A DNA stretch of 64,000 bases from an uncultured bacterium (GCA_943788505.1 CALSQR010000001.1:496001-560000), one strand, 5' to 3'; counted from the first letter of the stretch, positions 1 to 9,807 are shown. Made by a program: numbers and translations. Notes: a model not told the origin generated them from the sequence alone.

Positions 1-1838
1 AGGTTTAATCGAACTGTGGTTGGGAGCTCGATTTGATCATTCTCGATGCCCAAACCGTACGACCTCCCCGTAAATACTCCGTCTGCATGAAGGACAAGCG
101 TACCCGTCACATCAATTCGCGTCGTGAGGGTAGCAAGTAATTCAGGTTTTTCCGTTAAATGCCGATTTCCATCATCTGTGATAGCAACGGGACGTAACCA
201 CGTGCCATGTCCTTCGAGCCTGACTCTTCGCGAGGCTATCAAAGAGCCCGTCATTTCAATACCAAGAACGCGACTACCATCCAGATTGATTCGTTTTCGC
301 TTGTTCGTACCGTCGACTTGGACATTCACTTGGTCGATCGTCCCAATCGTTCGCTGGATGAACACGCCTCCCCCAATGCTCCATTCTTCGCGCGTCAGAT
401 TCAGTGCGCCTTCGGCCAGCCAAGACCTCTCAGGAGTAAGGTCTGGATTGACAATGTACCTGTTTAGCGCCGTCCCGAAAAGCTCCCTCATGGTCGGAAA
501 ACGGGGTTTGCTTCCTGCATTTAGATACAAAGAAACATCTTTACGTAGAGAACGGACCCATTCCGTGTTTACACTCCAGGCATAAAACCCATCTTGATCA
601 TCGAATTTGCCGACCTCTGGTGTCAACATTCCGTCCAACGTTGCGCCGAACACCCAGTGCCCATCGTCCGTTGGCCGTGATGTTATTTCCATCCCGGTAG
701 AATGAAGTACACTACGATATCGAACGCGGAGTGCCGATTTGATTTCAGGAACTAGTTCCTTGTCATCTTGCCGATGCCCGGAGATCGATACCAGGTGAAT
801 ACCACGAACCAGGACCGGCCCAAGTTCAGATTCCGCTATTAGGCGAAGCCCGGCAGCGTCGTCGAGATCACGTTGAGACGCGGTTCGTTGATCATAGGTG
901 ACATCAGAATAATTATCGATTTGTTGCCTAAATCGATTGAGCCACGCTGTTCCTGACAGCCGCCAATCATCCCTATCTGAGACGGCATTCAAAATGGCCA
1001 TGGTGTTTTGCCAGCGCGGGTAGCGCCAATAGCGCACATTTTCCATCGACGGGTCCAAATGACCTTCGGGAGGAACACCTTTTTCGGCAGACGCATGAAG
1101 GAGCGTAAAACCCCAGCGAGTTCGATCGCCAGTTAGATCATATCTGACGTAGATATTCCCTTCTCTACGATCGGAGTTAGCTCTCCTCGTCATCTCCGGC
1201 TCAAAGGGCAAATCTGCTCCTCTTGGAACAATCATGCCACCGGACTTGGCAATCGTAGCACCAACCAGAATGGAACTACGTTGCGTCCGATTAGCAAACA
1301 ATCCGCGGATCTGCCTCGATGATCCACTTCCTCCTTGAAGGGTCATTTCAGACAACCGACCGGGCGTTTGCAAGCGCCGACTCTGAAGATTTACCGCTCC
1401 ACCGGAAACGTTGGTACCGTAGGCGGCTCCTACTGCACCTTTCTCAATGGTCATTCCACCAATGATGTTAGCAGGCACCAAGCTGAGGTCGATTCGATTA
1501 TCCCAAGCAATATTCAGCGGTGCCCCATCGAGAAAAAGAGCGACTTGGCGTTCACCTGAAGCCCGAACATAGACCAACGCTTCTCCTCTTGAATTCGTTT
1601 GCACAGTGGCTCCCGGAAGCAATCGGAGCGTACCGGCAACATCTGGCGCATCTTGTCGAGCCAGATCAGCAAGGCTAACTCTGAATAATTGCTCTGCCCG
1701 GTCTGATTCTCTGCCCTCGCCACCAATAACTATCTCTGAAAGATCATAAGAGCGTAATGAATCCGATTGGACTTGGCCAAGCACGGTAAGTGGGGCAAGA
1801 AGGACCGTCGACAAAAAGAGAAGTAACCTTAAGGACAT
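1..1838 (-). CDS. TonB-dependent outer-membrane receptor, 5' part (runs off the window)
   Basis: Seen: an open frame from ATG at 1838 to the window edge with no stop in the parts I translated. It begins MSLRLLLFLSTVLLAPLTV, a signal peptide ending near LGQVQ. A plug-domain pattern follows: SEIVIGG, then DLARQDAPDVAGTLRLLPGA, then an FLDGAPLNIAW stretch and EKGAVGAAYGTNVSGGAVN, the usual end of a TonB receptor plug. The rest is rich in aromatic and charged beta-strand pattern. Known: such proteins import ligands too large for porins across the outer membrane using TonB energy. No CarboxypepD_reg-like domain precedes the plug, unlike the receptor at 46187-48487. The substrate cannot be told. 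The 3' end is missing. Confidence 0.85.
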   Translation of the reverse strand, partial: MSLRLLLFLSTVLLAPLTVLGQVQSDSLRSYDLSEIVIGGEGRESDRAEQLFRVSLADLARQDAPDVAGTLRLLPGATVQTNSRGEALVYVRASGERQVALFLDGAPLNIAWDNRIDLSLVPANIIGGMTIEKGAVGAAYGTNVSGGAVNLQSRRLQTPGRLSEMTLQGGSGSSRQIRGLFANRTQRSSILVGATIAKSGGMIVPRGADLPFEPEMTRRANSDRREGNIYVRYDLTGDRTRWGFTLLHASAEKGVPPEGHLDPSMENVRYWRYPRWQNTMAILNAVSDRDDWRLSGTAWLNRFRQQIDNYSDVTYDQRTASQRDLDDAAGLRLIAESELGPVLVRGIHLVSISGHRQDDKELVPEIKSALRVRYRSVLHSTGMEITSRPTDDGHWVFGATLDGMLTPEVGKFDDQDGFYAWSVNTEWVRSLRKDVSLYLNAGSKPRFPTMRELFGTALNRYIVNPDLTPERSWLAEGALNLTREEWSIGGGVFIQRTIGTIDQVNVQVDGTNKRKRINLDGSRVLGIEMTGSLIASRRVRLEGHGTWLRPVAITDDGNRHLTEKPELLATLTTRIDVTGTLVLHADGVFTGRSYGLGIENDQIELPTTVRLN

Positions 1839-2040
1839 GCAGTCGATGATTATAAAAGAAACTCGAAAGGCCACGGCGGATTGAGGAACGTCCCCAACGG
1901 GCCCTTTATCAATCGGGTTCCACATGCTGGTTAGCCTTCAACGCCTTTCAGCCTCTGAGGGTAATAATTAGCGCAAGACTCATCATCATGAAACCCGCAC
2001 CCGCTAGGCTAGGTAGATAGACCTCACTATCAGAACCCGC
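1839..2040. other. Divergent intergenic region between TonB receptor and DUF4175-like gene
   Basis: About 200 bases separate two divergent starts, so promoters for both genes must lie here. I found no hairpin, repeat or clear -35/-10 pair that I would commit to. Confidence 0.4.
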
Positions 2041-5000
2041 ATGAGTACCCTGACCCAGCAACTTGTCCAGCTGATCCTGAAACGACTAGCCCACGCCCGG
2101 CTTCGTTTGTTGCAGGCTGACCTCACGGCAGGGCTCGTCCTTTTGCTGGGGAGTATACTGGCACTTTGGTTTGTCTTTGCACTTCTAGAATCCATTTTCT
2201 GGTTTGCAACTCCAGTTCGCTGGGCCCTTGTCGCAGTCGGGATGGTCACCGTCCTCGGCCTAGTCCTACTCAGTATTGTCCTTCCATTATTGCGTCACTG
2301 GGGGTTGCTTCCCGGAAGAGACGAATTGACAATCGCTCGACAGATAGGTCGCGTTCACCCAGATGTTGGGGATCGCTTGCTAAACCTCATTCAGTTGTCG
2401 CAAGGCAAGCATAGTGCAAGCCCTGAGCCGTTTATTGACCAAGCGGTACAACGTCTGGCTGAACCGATGGAGCAAACTGACTTCAATCGCATCGCCAGCT
2501 GGCAAACGGCCCTGCGCTACTCTAAGTGGTGTACCGCTCCCCTGTTACTTGTCATCGTTTCCGTGATAGCCGCTCCCGTTTCTTTCATGGAAGCCTCGGA
2601 GCGCATCATTCGGCCGAGTGAAAACTTCGAGCGACCTGCACCTTTTGTGATTTCTGTTGAACCTGGTAATGCAGAGCTGATTACGGGTGATGATTTAGCA
2701 GTTTCAGTGATGATTACTGGGATCCTTCCTGAAGAAACTCCCATTCTTGAAACGCTGACAGAGGGTGAAATGAGGTCCCGGTTTATTAACCTCACGCCAG
2801 ACTCTTCAGGTCTACTTCTTCATACCTATGAAGATGTGCGCTTTGGTTTCCAATACCGTATTTCAAGTGAGACCGTGACGACGCCGTGGTATGAAGTGAC
2901 ATTAGTCGACCGTCCGATTGTTCAGCAGCTAAACGTTCGTCTCAATTTTCCCAGATACAGCCGTATTCCTGCGCTGTCCCTTGACGCCAATGTTGGGGAC
3001 GTCGCTGCGTTGAAAGGCACGTCCATGGAAATCCGAGCCGCGTTGTCTGGTTCGGATGTGACATCTGCCACTGTAGAATTCGAATCAGGCCGATCTGAAG
3101 AATTAATTATTGATGGTCGTGAGGCAACGGGTAGGTTCACACTTACACGCAACGACACATACCACGTCGTTTTAGAATCTCCCGATGGCATCCGAAATCT
3201 GGATCCGATCTCGTATCGCATTGAATCGATGGACGATGCACTTCCTTCTGCTACTCTCATCGCGCCAGCACCGCTGGTCGATCTTGGAGATGACCTAACA
3301 GTTGGCCTACTGACAAATATTACCGATGACTTCGGATTCAGTCGGCTCTTACTTCATTTTCGTTTATCCGATTCACGTTTTGGCACTGTGTCCGAGACGT
3401 TCTCCTTCATTGAGATTGAGCTTGACGACGTATTCCAATTGGATCAGGAGATTGTCAAAGTGTGGCGCCTCTCAGACGAAACCAATCTGGATCCCGTACC
3501 CGGAGATGTGATTGACTACTACGTCGAAGTCTTCGACAACGACGGTTTTTCAGGTGCTAAATCAGCTCAAACAAGGATCCATCAGTTGAGGATGCCATCC
3601 ATTGCAGAACGCTACGAAAGCCTTGATGACAGCCAAGATGACACTGAAGCCTCGCTAGAACAGCTTCTCGACGAAGCAGACGAAGCTAGAAAACAGTTCG
3701 AGGAGCTAAAGGAGCAACTACTCGAGAATCCGGAGGCTGATTTTCACGAAGAGCGACTGTTGGAACAGCTACAGCAGAAACAAGATGCTTTAGAAGAGTC
3801 GGTCAACAAGGTGGCCGAAAAAATGGAAGAGCTTGCTCAGCAGATGCAAGAGAACGACTTGGTCTCCGAGGACACAATGAACATGTTCGAGGAACTGCAG
3901 GAAGTCGTAGAGGAAGTGCGTACGCCGGAATTGATGGATGCTCTGAAGCAGCTCCAAAGTGCCATGCAAAACATGGACATGAATGAGATGCAGGATGCTT
4001 TGGAAAAATTCGAGTTTTCCGAGGAAATGTATCAGGAGCGTTTAGAGCGGACTCTAGACCTGTTTAAGAAATTCAGGGTCGACCAGGATATGGAAGAGAT
4101 CGAGGAGCGTGCCAAAGACCTGTCCGAGACAGAGCAGCGTCTGGCGGACGAAACCGAAAAATTAGAGGAAGAACAGAAACAGGCCGAAGACCCTCAGGAT
4201 GCCAATAGTGACAATGAGCAACCTGGTGAGCGCAAGGATGAGTTGGCTGAGGAACAGGAGCTTGCAGCGGAAGAAATGAAGGCGCTCGGGGAGAAGATGG
4301 AGGAAGTTCGCAAGCGGATGGAGGAGATGGACAACATGCCTGCTGAGGAAATGCAGGATCTGATGGAGGACACGCAGGACCAAGAGATGTCACAGAAGAT
4401 GAAGGATAATGCTCAAAAAATGCGGGAGAATGAGCTGCAAGAAGCAGGACAAGAACAACAGAAAATGTCTGAGCAGCTGGATCAGCTTTCTTCCCAAATG
4501 GATCAGATGCAGATGAGCATGCAAGGCGCACAGATGCAGCTAAATATCGCTGCCATCAGATCTGCTCTTGAGGACATGCTGACACTGTCCGAACGCCAGG
4601 AGTTCCTGCGACTCGATGTCTTGCAAATGAGCGCCGACTCTCCCCTTCTGCGCGATGCTGCTCAATCACAACTCGACCTTAGCGAGGGGCTTGCCATTAC
4701 TGCTGACTCTCTCCAATCGATTGCAAAGGAAATCCCGCAGATGACACGCGATGTTCAACAGCGAGCAGGAGATGCAATTCGGGAGATGAGCGACGCCACC
4801 GCTTCACTGACTGAGCGTGCGGCCAGACGAGCTGCAGGTCATCAGCGAGGTGCAATGACCAACCTGAATGAACTGGCCTTGATGTTGTCCGAGCTACTGA
4901 ATCAGCAGATGAACGGATCGGGTACCGGCCAGAGTAATCAGAGTATGGAGCAAATGATGGAACAGCTCCAGCAAATGGGTCAGCAGCAGCAGCAGTTGAA

Positions 5001-5508
5001 TCAGCAGATTCAGCAGCTCCTCAATGATATGCAAGGTCAACGCCTGACGCAGGATATGACGGAGAGGCTACGTCAATTAGGCGCACAACAGGAGCAAATG
5101 CGAAACGAGGTCCGCCAAATGAATCGTAATCGAGATGCTCGCAATAAACTACTTGGTGACCTAAACAGAGTTGCTGACCAGATGATGGAAACGATTGAAG
5201 AGCTGCAGCAGAATCGTGTATCACGAAGAACCATTCAACGACAGCAGCAGATCCTGACCCGCCTTCTCGAGGCATCCCGCTCCATGGAGCAAAAAGGAAA
5301 AGATGACAAACGGGAAGGTAAAACCGTTGATGAAAACCTTCGCGAGAGCCCAGATTCACTTACACCGAATGAACAGGCGGAGCGACTGAGGCGTGATCTG
5401 ATTCGCGCTCTAGAGTCCGGGTATTCCTCAGACTACGAGGCTCTTATCAGGCGGTATTTCGATCTTCTTCAGTCTCAATCTAAAGGCGTACCTGAACCTC
5501 AGCCCTAG
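2041..5508 (+). CDS. DUF4175-like large membrane-anchored coiled-coil protein
   Basis: 1155 aa. Two hydrophobic segments lie near residues 28-60 and 60-85, a third near 163-185, then an extracytoplasmic beta-rich region to about residue 510. From about 540 to the end the protein is a very long Glu/Gln/Met/Lys-rich helix, with many Q and M runs around residues 820-1010. This layout and length resemble the DUF4175 proteins of Bacteroidota and related phyla, whose function is not established. The ATG at 2041 is directly followed by the first membrane segment after about 27 residues, which fits. It overlaps the convergent DCC gene by four bases. A structural or envelope-tethering role is only inference. 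The low-complexity helix can give false matches to myosin- or SMC-like proteins. Confidence 0.75.
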   Translation: MSTLTQQLVQLILKRLAHARLRLLQADLTAGLVLLLGSILALWFVFALLESIFWFATPVRWALVAVGMVTVLGLVLLSIVLPLLRHWGLLPGRDELTIARQIGRVHPDVGDRLLNLIQLSQGKHSASPEPFIDQAVQRLAEPMEQTDFNRIASWQTALRYSKWCTAPLLLVIVSVIAAPVSFMEASERIIRPSENFERPAPFVISVEPGNAELITGDDLAVSVMITGILPEETPILETLTEGEMRSRFINLTPDSSGLLLHTYEDVRFGFQYRISSETVTTPWYEVTLVDRPIVQQLNVRLNFPRYSRIPALSLDANVGDVAALKGTSMEIRAALSGSDVTSATVEFESGRSEELIIDGREATGRFTLTRNDTYHVVLESPDGIRNLDPISYRIESMDDALPSATLIAPAPLVDLGDDLTVGLLTNITDDFGFSRLLLHFRLSDSRFGTVSETFSFIEIELDDVFQLDQEIVKVWRLSDETNLDPVPGDVIDYYVEVFDNDGFSGAKSAQTRIHQLRMPSIAERYESLDDSQDDTEASLEQLLDEADEARKQFEELKEQLLENPEADFHEERLLEQLQQKQDALEESVNKVAEKMEELAQQMQENDLVSEDTMNMFEELQEVVEEVRTPELMDALKQLQSAMQNMDMNEMQDALEKFEFSEEMYQERLERTLDLFKKFRVDQDMEEIEERAKDLSETEQRLADETEKLEEEQKQAEDPQDANSDNEQPGERKDELAEEQELAAEEMKALGEKMEEVRKRMEEMDNMPAEEMQDLMEDTQDQEMSQKMKDNAQKMRENELQEAGQEQQKMSEQLDQLSSQMDQMQMSMQGAQMQLNIAAIRSALEDMLTLSERQEFLRLDVLQMSADSPLLRDAAQSQLDLSEGLAITADSLQSIAKEIPQMTRDVQQRAGDAIREMSDATASLTERAARRAAGHQRGAMTNLNELALMLSELLNQQMNGSGTGQSNQSMEQMMEQLQQMGQQQQQLNQQIQQLLNDMQGQRLTQDMTERLRQLGAQQEQMRNEVRQMNRNRDARNKLLGDLNRVADQMMETIEELQQNRVSRRTIQRQQQILTRLLEASRSMEQKGKDDKREGKTVDENLRESPDSLTPNEQAERLRRDLIRALESGYSSDYEALIRRYFDLLQSQSKGVPEPQP

Positions 5509-5900
5509 AGAAAGCGAGACTTGATATCTGGGGTTGGGATTCTGCAGGCATCAGACTTACCAAACCACCCGTATCGGTGGTTGGCGATCCAGTTATACAC
5601 TGCATTTCGGAAGCCTAAAGGAAAAATGCGCAATCCGTAGAGCCATGGCCATAGGCCGGGCATCTCCCGGAAGATTTGCAAAACGGCATCCGAGCTAGTG
5701 TAGGTCTCACCGTCTTTGATCAAGACGATAGAGTCAAAGTACCCCACAGGAAGATTATGCTCGCGCAAGCATGCAAGTCCTTCGGGTGACTGGAGGGCCC
5801 CAAAGCGAAACCGGGCTCCCGGATCACGATCGATCAAGAAGTTGACGCTTCCGTTACAGAAGTTGCACACTCCGTCAAATAGGATGATGGCTGACTTAAT
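5505..5900 (-). CDS. DCC-family thiol-disulfide oxidoreductase (DUF393)
   Basis: The conserved core reads ILFDGVCNFCNGSVNFLIDR, with the DxxCxxC-type motif that names the DCC family. It continues with RFGALQSPEG, SDAVLQIF and a C-terminal WIANHRYGWFG, all typical. The first ATG/GTG/TTG codon in frame is GTG at 5870, inside the motif, and would remove ILFDG. Just upstream the frame is closed by TGA at 5904-5906. The only sensible start that keeps the motif is ATT at 5900, six bases after a GGAG Shine-Dalgarno (in the string acggagtgagtcATT). That gives about 131 aa, the usual family length. Predicted role: thiol-disulfide exchange, substrate unknown. Non-canonical ATT initiation is an inference; a sequence error is the alternative. 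Confidence 0.8.
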   Translation of the reverse strand: MKSAIILFDGVCNFCNGSVNFLIDRDPGARFRFGALQSPEGLACLREHNLPVGYFDSIVLIKDGETYTSSDAVLQIFREMPGLWPWLYGLRIFPLGFRNAVYNWIANHRYGWFGKSDACRIPTPDIKSRFL

Positions 5901-6288
5901 GACTCACTCCGTCGTGTTATCTGGTCAATCGGTTGGTTCAGTTTAGAGCACTTTAGTTACGTTTTGGATCCCGTCAGGTTTTCGTTCCACATCTTTCCTG
6001 GCCCACAATCACTCTTAATAGTGTTGGTTCACAAAGCTCAAACGGCAGGGTAGTCTTGTAAAAACAGCCAGTTATTGGTAAATTAAAGGTTCTGTGTGTT
6101 TTAGCGGACCCGAATCTGCTACACCAGCGCCAACCGACCGGGAATAGGAGGTGCTTTGTGCGCACGGAGCCGACGATGCTCACCACATGAAACGGTGCTC
6201 GTACCAATTCGGGCGGCGTTCCAAGTACCATCGGCTCCCCTTCTCTCTGTCGAATCCCTTCCGAGCCCGACAATTAAGTGAATCAGGT
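5901..6288. other. Intergenic region without a supported gene
   Basis: Nearly 390 bases between the divergent DCC gene and the starch-synthase-like gene. The downstream frame stays open back to 6151, but the translated extension has no hydrophobic or conserved pattern and I do not accept it as coding. AT-rich stretches near 6056-6095 could hold the promoter of the downstream run. I see no tRNA fold or riboswitch. Confidence 0.4.
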
Positions 6289-7062
6289 ATGGCAAACGCG
6301 ATGAGGATTCTGTTCATTTCAGGGGAGGTAGCCCCTTTTTCTAGTCAATCGGAAGTCGCCCCGATCGTTCGGTCTCTTCCTGAAGCTCTACATGAGTCCG
6401 GTAAGTTTGAGACCAGGATCATGATGCCGCGCTATGGCACGGTCAGCGAACGTAGAAATAGACTGCACGAAGTAATTAGACTTTCGGGAAGTGAAATCAC
6501 CCTGGGAGATCATACTGAGACGCTCCGTGTGAAAGTCGCCTCCATTCCTGGAATACGCCTGCAAGTGTACTTCATGGATAACGACTTCTACTTCAAACGA
6601 AAAGGAATATATCGAGATCGCCAGGGTAATTTATTTGCCGACAATCTTGAACGTTCCGCTTTCTATGCCCGAGCCGTTATCCGCACTATCCGCAATTTGG
6701 GCTGGCAACCTGATTTGGTTCATGCCTTTGGTTGGTTAAGCGGACTAGTACCCTACGTACTGAGGACTGAGTTCGGAGAAGATGAGCTTTTTAAGAATGC
6801 CAAGATTGTTTACACCCCCGATCAAGTAGATTTCGAAGCACGATTTGAGACGGACAGCTTCGCTCGCTTAAGTCTTGCGCCACACGACAAATTGGTGGGA
6901 CAGCAACCGACAGAGTCTGGAGCAACGTTTGCAGACGCAGTCATTTTACCCCCATCCATGTCAGAAACCAGTGATGCGGCCTCATTCAGCGGTAATGCCG
7001 AGCTGGAAATGGATGAAGCTGTTGCTGTATATGAAAGCGTCATGAGTGGCGTACCTGCGTGA
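6289..7062 (+). CDS. Glycogen/starch synthase-like protein, N-terminal domain only
   Basis: About 257 aa from ATG 6289 (MANAMRILFISGEVAPF). It matches the N-terminal Rossmann half of GT5 glycogen synthases: MMPRYGTVSERRNRLHEVIR, VYFMDNDFYFKRKGIY, DLVHAFGWLSGLVPY. It stops at about half the length of a true synthase and has no C-terminal nucleotide-binding domain. The N-terminal KxGGL(G/A)D motif that binds ADP-glucose reads SSQSEVAP here. This short form next to a DUF4270 gene is a recurring arrangement in Bacteroidota, and its role is unknown to me. Catalytic glycogen synthesis is unlikely. The start was chosen because the alignment to the family begins there; the frame itself is open from 6151. 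Confidence 0.8.
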   Translation: MANAMRILFISGEVAPFSSQSEVAPIVRSLPEALHESGKFETRIMMPRYGTVSERRNRLHEVIRLSGSEITLGDHTETLRVKVASIPGIRLQVYFMDNDFYFKRKGIYRDRQGNLFADNLERSAFYARAVIRTIRNLGWQPDLVHAFGWLSGLVPYVLRTEFGEDELFKNAKIVYTPDQVDFEARFETDSFARLSLAPHDKLVGQQPTESGATFADAVILPPSMSETSDAASFSGNAELEMDEAVAVYESVMSGVPA

Positions 7063-7137
7063 CCCTATTAATGCCCCGTGAAGGGGAAACAAGTTGCCCA
7101 AGGCTGGCATTTCACCGGTCAGCCTGACGCTAGGCGG

Positions 7138-7163
7138 AACCCCGAGACCATGCGTTCGGGGTT
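7138..7163 (+). terminator. Weak terminator-like hairpin
   Basis: AACCCCGA and TCGGGGTT form an 8-bp stem with a 10-base loop, 76 bases after the stop of the starch-synthase-like gene. The following tract (tcggcatttta) is only moderately T-rich, so this may be an attenuating hairpin rather than a full stop. Confidence 0.45.
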
Positions 7164-7212
7164 TCGGCATTTTACCAGCAGGCATACGATTTAGTGATGC
7201 TGCTCCGTTAGG

Positions 7213-8421
7213 ATGACGGCCTTTATTCCCAACACAACAAAGCACTCCATGCGGACTTCCGTCCGGCAGCTGCCAGTCAGACTGCTTATTCCCCTCTTGT
7301 CGTTCTTTTTAATCGCCGGTTGTGATGACCCATCCAATGTCGGCCAAGGACTGGTTGACTCACAGGCAGGAGAAACCAGAATCCTTGAGATGGACGCTAC
7401 CTCGTTTGAAGCAAATGAACTGGCAGATCTTACAGGTGGCAACACAGCCTCCGGTTCATTTTATGCTCTTTTTGGACAGGTTGATGACCCTGTAGCAGGA
7501 AATATGATCGCCACAGGAGTCGTTGATTTCGTACCCGAAAGTCAATTCAGCACGGCATTCACCGGTGGAATTGTCAATTTCGCCGAATTGCAGTTCAATA
7601 TTGAATACCTCTACGGTGATACCACGTCTGCCATACAATTTGAATTACTCCCGATCCTCTCGCCGTGGGAATCATCAACGCTGCGTTCGGATTCTACGAT
7701 TCAAACTGGAACTAGTATTGCCACGTACTCCGTTGCCGCGAGTAAAGGAATCACAAAGATCACTCTTCCTCAATCCTGGGTTTCCAATTTCGACCAGCTC
7801 TTGAGAAGCAGTGGATTCTCTGATGAGTTTCATGGTTTTGTAATCCAGCCTATCGCCAGTGGCGCTATCGCTGGAATAAGGTTTACAAATTCTCAACTTC
7901 GCGCCACAGCTGTACCAGGTGACACTACAACCTATGTTCTATCAAAGGTTGGTACATTAACAGCGCCACTTTCCAGCTCCATCGAAGATGTAGTTCTCCT
8001 TCACGACGCAGGCCGTTCTGGACTCGACATCCGCTTTCCCATTGCTGGATCTGAGTCAGAGCCACTAATGATTCACCGGGTTAGAATGGCCTTCCAGGCT
8101 ATGAATTTGGCAGATCGCTATCCAACGGGATTTGTACGCTCTTTTCCAGCATCCGTTGGGCTACGTGCAGTCTCAAATGATGGGCTAACTAGGCTGGACA
8201 TTCTTGAAGTCCCTATAAACGCTGATGGTGCCTTTTCCTTCGATAACGGCACCCTCACCAATATTTTCCAGTCTGCAAATCTCGAGAAATCGGTCCTTGA
8301 TCGGTTTGAGATCTACTTACCTACAGATCAGAGTGGAGTTGGCTTTCTCGCCTTTCCTGCAACTGCAGGCTTGGGATCCACTTTCCCGACGGCGGAATTG
8401 ACCGTCACACCGATAAACTGA
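7213..8421 (+). CDS. DUF4270-family lipoprotein
   Basis: 402 aa from ATG 7213, or 390 aa if the ATG at 7249 (MRTSVRQLPVRLLIP) is used; the latter gives a more normal lipoprotein signal. The hydrophobic stretch ends in the lipobox FLIAGC, followed by DDPSNVGQGLVDS, which is how DUF4270 proteins begin. The rest is Ser/Thr-rich beta-strand pattern. DUF4270 proteins are surface or periplasmic lipoproteins of Bacteroidota with no proven function. It lies between the starch-synthase-like gene and an outer-membrane barrel, 13 bases before the latter, so co-transcription is likely. Confidence 0.75.
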   Translation: MTAFIPNTTKHSMRTSVRQLPVRLLIPLLSFFLIAGCDDPSNVGQGLVDSQAGETRILEMDATSFEANELADLTGGNTASGSFYALFGQVDDPVAGNMIATGVVDFVPESQFSTAFTGGIVNFAELQFNIEYLYGDTTSAIQFELLPILSPWESSTLRSDSTIQTGTSIATYSVAASKGITKITLPQSWVSNFDQLLRSSGFSDEFHGFVIQPIASGAIAGIRFTNSQLRATAVPGDTTTYVLSKVGTLTAPLSSSIEDVVLLHDAGRSGLDIRFPIAGSESEPLMIHRVRMAFQAMNLADRYPTGFVRSFPASVGLRAVSNDGLTRLDILEVPINADGAFSFDNGTLTNIFQSANLEKSVLDRFEIYLPTDQSGVGFLAFPATAGLGSTFPTAELTVTPIN

Positions 8422-8434
8422 TTCAAGATCACGA

Positions 8435-9751
8435 ATGAAATTCGAAGCTATCCTATCAAGTCGGTGTTACCGCTCCATCCTTGCCGGTGCAGTCATAGCA
8501 TTTTTGCTTCCTGCGCTTGCCGTTGCCCAACGAAGCAATGATGGTTCTGTATATACACGATTTGGCCTTGGCGACCGCCAGACATGGAATTCAGCTCGAG
8601 GCCAGGCCATGGGCGGCGGCGGATATGCATTGCCATCGACGCTTTATATCAACATGGCTAATCCGGCTTCTCTAAGTGATCAGATCCTCACTCGATTTGC
8701 GGGAGGCCTTACTTACCAGACGCTTACCACCTCCTCTGATGGGTTTGAATCTGGACGACTCGCCTCAGGCTCACTGTCAGGGGTGCATGCAGCATTCCCT
8801 ATCAAAATAAACAAAACCGGAATCGGTCTATCATTGGCCCCATATACACGCATTTCGTACCGCATTCAAGATCTCAACACTATTGCGGGAGAGATGGAGG
8901 ACACGGGCGTTATTCGAGAGTATAGCGGCAATGGGGGACTTTATGCCCTTACCGGTGGCATCGGCCATCGGTTGTCTGATAATTTGAGTCTTGGTGTTTC
9001 GGCCCAAATGATCTTTGGCTTGCTCGAAGAGGCCCAAAGCTCACGGTTCAACAATTCCCTTTATACCGACAGGACGGTAGAAAAGTCCACCCGACTACGT
9101 GGTGCTACAGCATCCCTAGGAGCCCGTTATGTGGTTCCTGGGCTTCCAAGAGGCAAGGGTCTCGTTTTTGGTGCTACTCTGACTTTACCTACCACACTCA
9201 GTGGAGAGCGAATTGCCGCACTGACCACTTCTGTAGGCACGGATACGTTAGGAACGACAACAAAAGGAGACGCTAGCATCCCAGTTACTATTGGTGCCGG
9301 AGTGGCGTTTCAACCGAGCGAAAAATGGTCACTTGTTGCTGACCTACTGTATGAAGGATGGTCAAGCTTTTCTAGCGATTTTGACTTCCCCGGATATGAT
9401 CATACCGCTAATGCAGATTTAAATAATCGGGTCAGAATATCTGCAGGAGTAGAATTTTGGCCAGCTGGCAACCGCCCGTTTGCGTCCTATGGCGCCAAGA
9501 TCGCATATCGAGCTGGACTCTATTCTGATCGTTCATATACATCTCCCGACCCAGATCAAATTATTCGAGCACTGGGTGTAACAGGAGGTTTGAGTCTGCC
9601 TTCATTGCTGCCTGGCACGACAATTGACTTAAACGTGGATGTCGGGCGCCGCGGATCTACTTCCAACGGGCTCGTCCACGATCGGTACATCCGATTCGGC
9701 CTCAACATAAATTTTGGTGAACGTTGGTTCGATCGCTTGCCTCTTGGCTAG
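8435..9751 (+). CDS. Outer-membrane beta-barrel protein (FadL/PorV-like)
   Basis: 438 aa with a signal peptide (ILAGAVIAFLLPALAVAQ). The mature N-terminus reads SVYTRFGLGDRQTWNSARGQ, then AMGGGGYALP and INMANPASLSD. The pattern 'G-RQ-AMGG-G-A....NPA.L' is shared by FadL-type transporters and the PorV/UPF0164 barrels of Bacteroidota. Alternating beta-strands continue to the end, which is NINFGERWFDRLPLG rather than a terminal aromatic residue. Likely an outer-membrane channel or assembly factor; cargo unknown. It begins 13 bases after the DUF4270 gene and is part of the same run. Confidence 0.65.
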   Translation: MKFEAILSSRCYRSILAGAVIAFLLPALAVAQRSNDGSVYTRFGLGDRQTWNSARGQAMGGGGYALPSTLYINMANPASLSDQILTRFAGGLTYQTLTTSSDGFESGRLASGSLSGVHAAFPIKINKTGIGLSLAPYTRISYRIQDLNTIAGEMEDTGVIREYSGNGGLYALTGGIGHRLSDNLSLGVSAQMIFGLLEEAQSSRFNNSLYTDRTVEKSTRLRGATASLGARYVVPGLPRGKGLVFGATLTLPTTLSGERIAALTTSVGTDTLGTTTKGDASIPVTIGAGVAFQPSEKWSLVADLLYEGWSSFSSDFDFPGYDHTANADLNNRVRISAGVEFWPAGNRPFASYGAKIAYRAGLYSDRSYTSPDPDQIIRALGVTGGLSLPSLLPGTTIDLNVDVGRRGSTSNGLVHDRYIRFGLNINFGERWFDRLPLG

Positions 9752-9807
9752 CAACAACGTCATCTTTTGAAATTGTACAAACAACGTACTGTAAAACGAC
9801 AGGTACC

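Noticed and set aside
4073-4531. 152-residue Pro/Ser-rich frame on the minus strand
   Set aside because: Shadow of the Glu/Gln/Met coiled coil in the DUF4175-like gene.
6151-6288. 46-residue N-terminal extension of the starch-synthase-like protein
   Set aside because: No family match and no signal; homology starts at ATG 6289.
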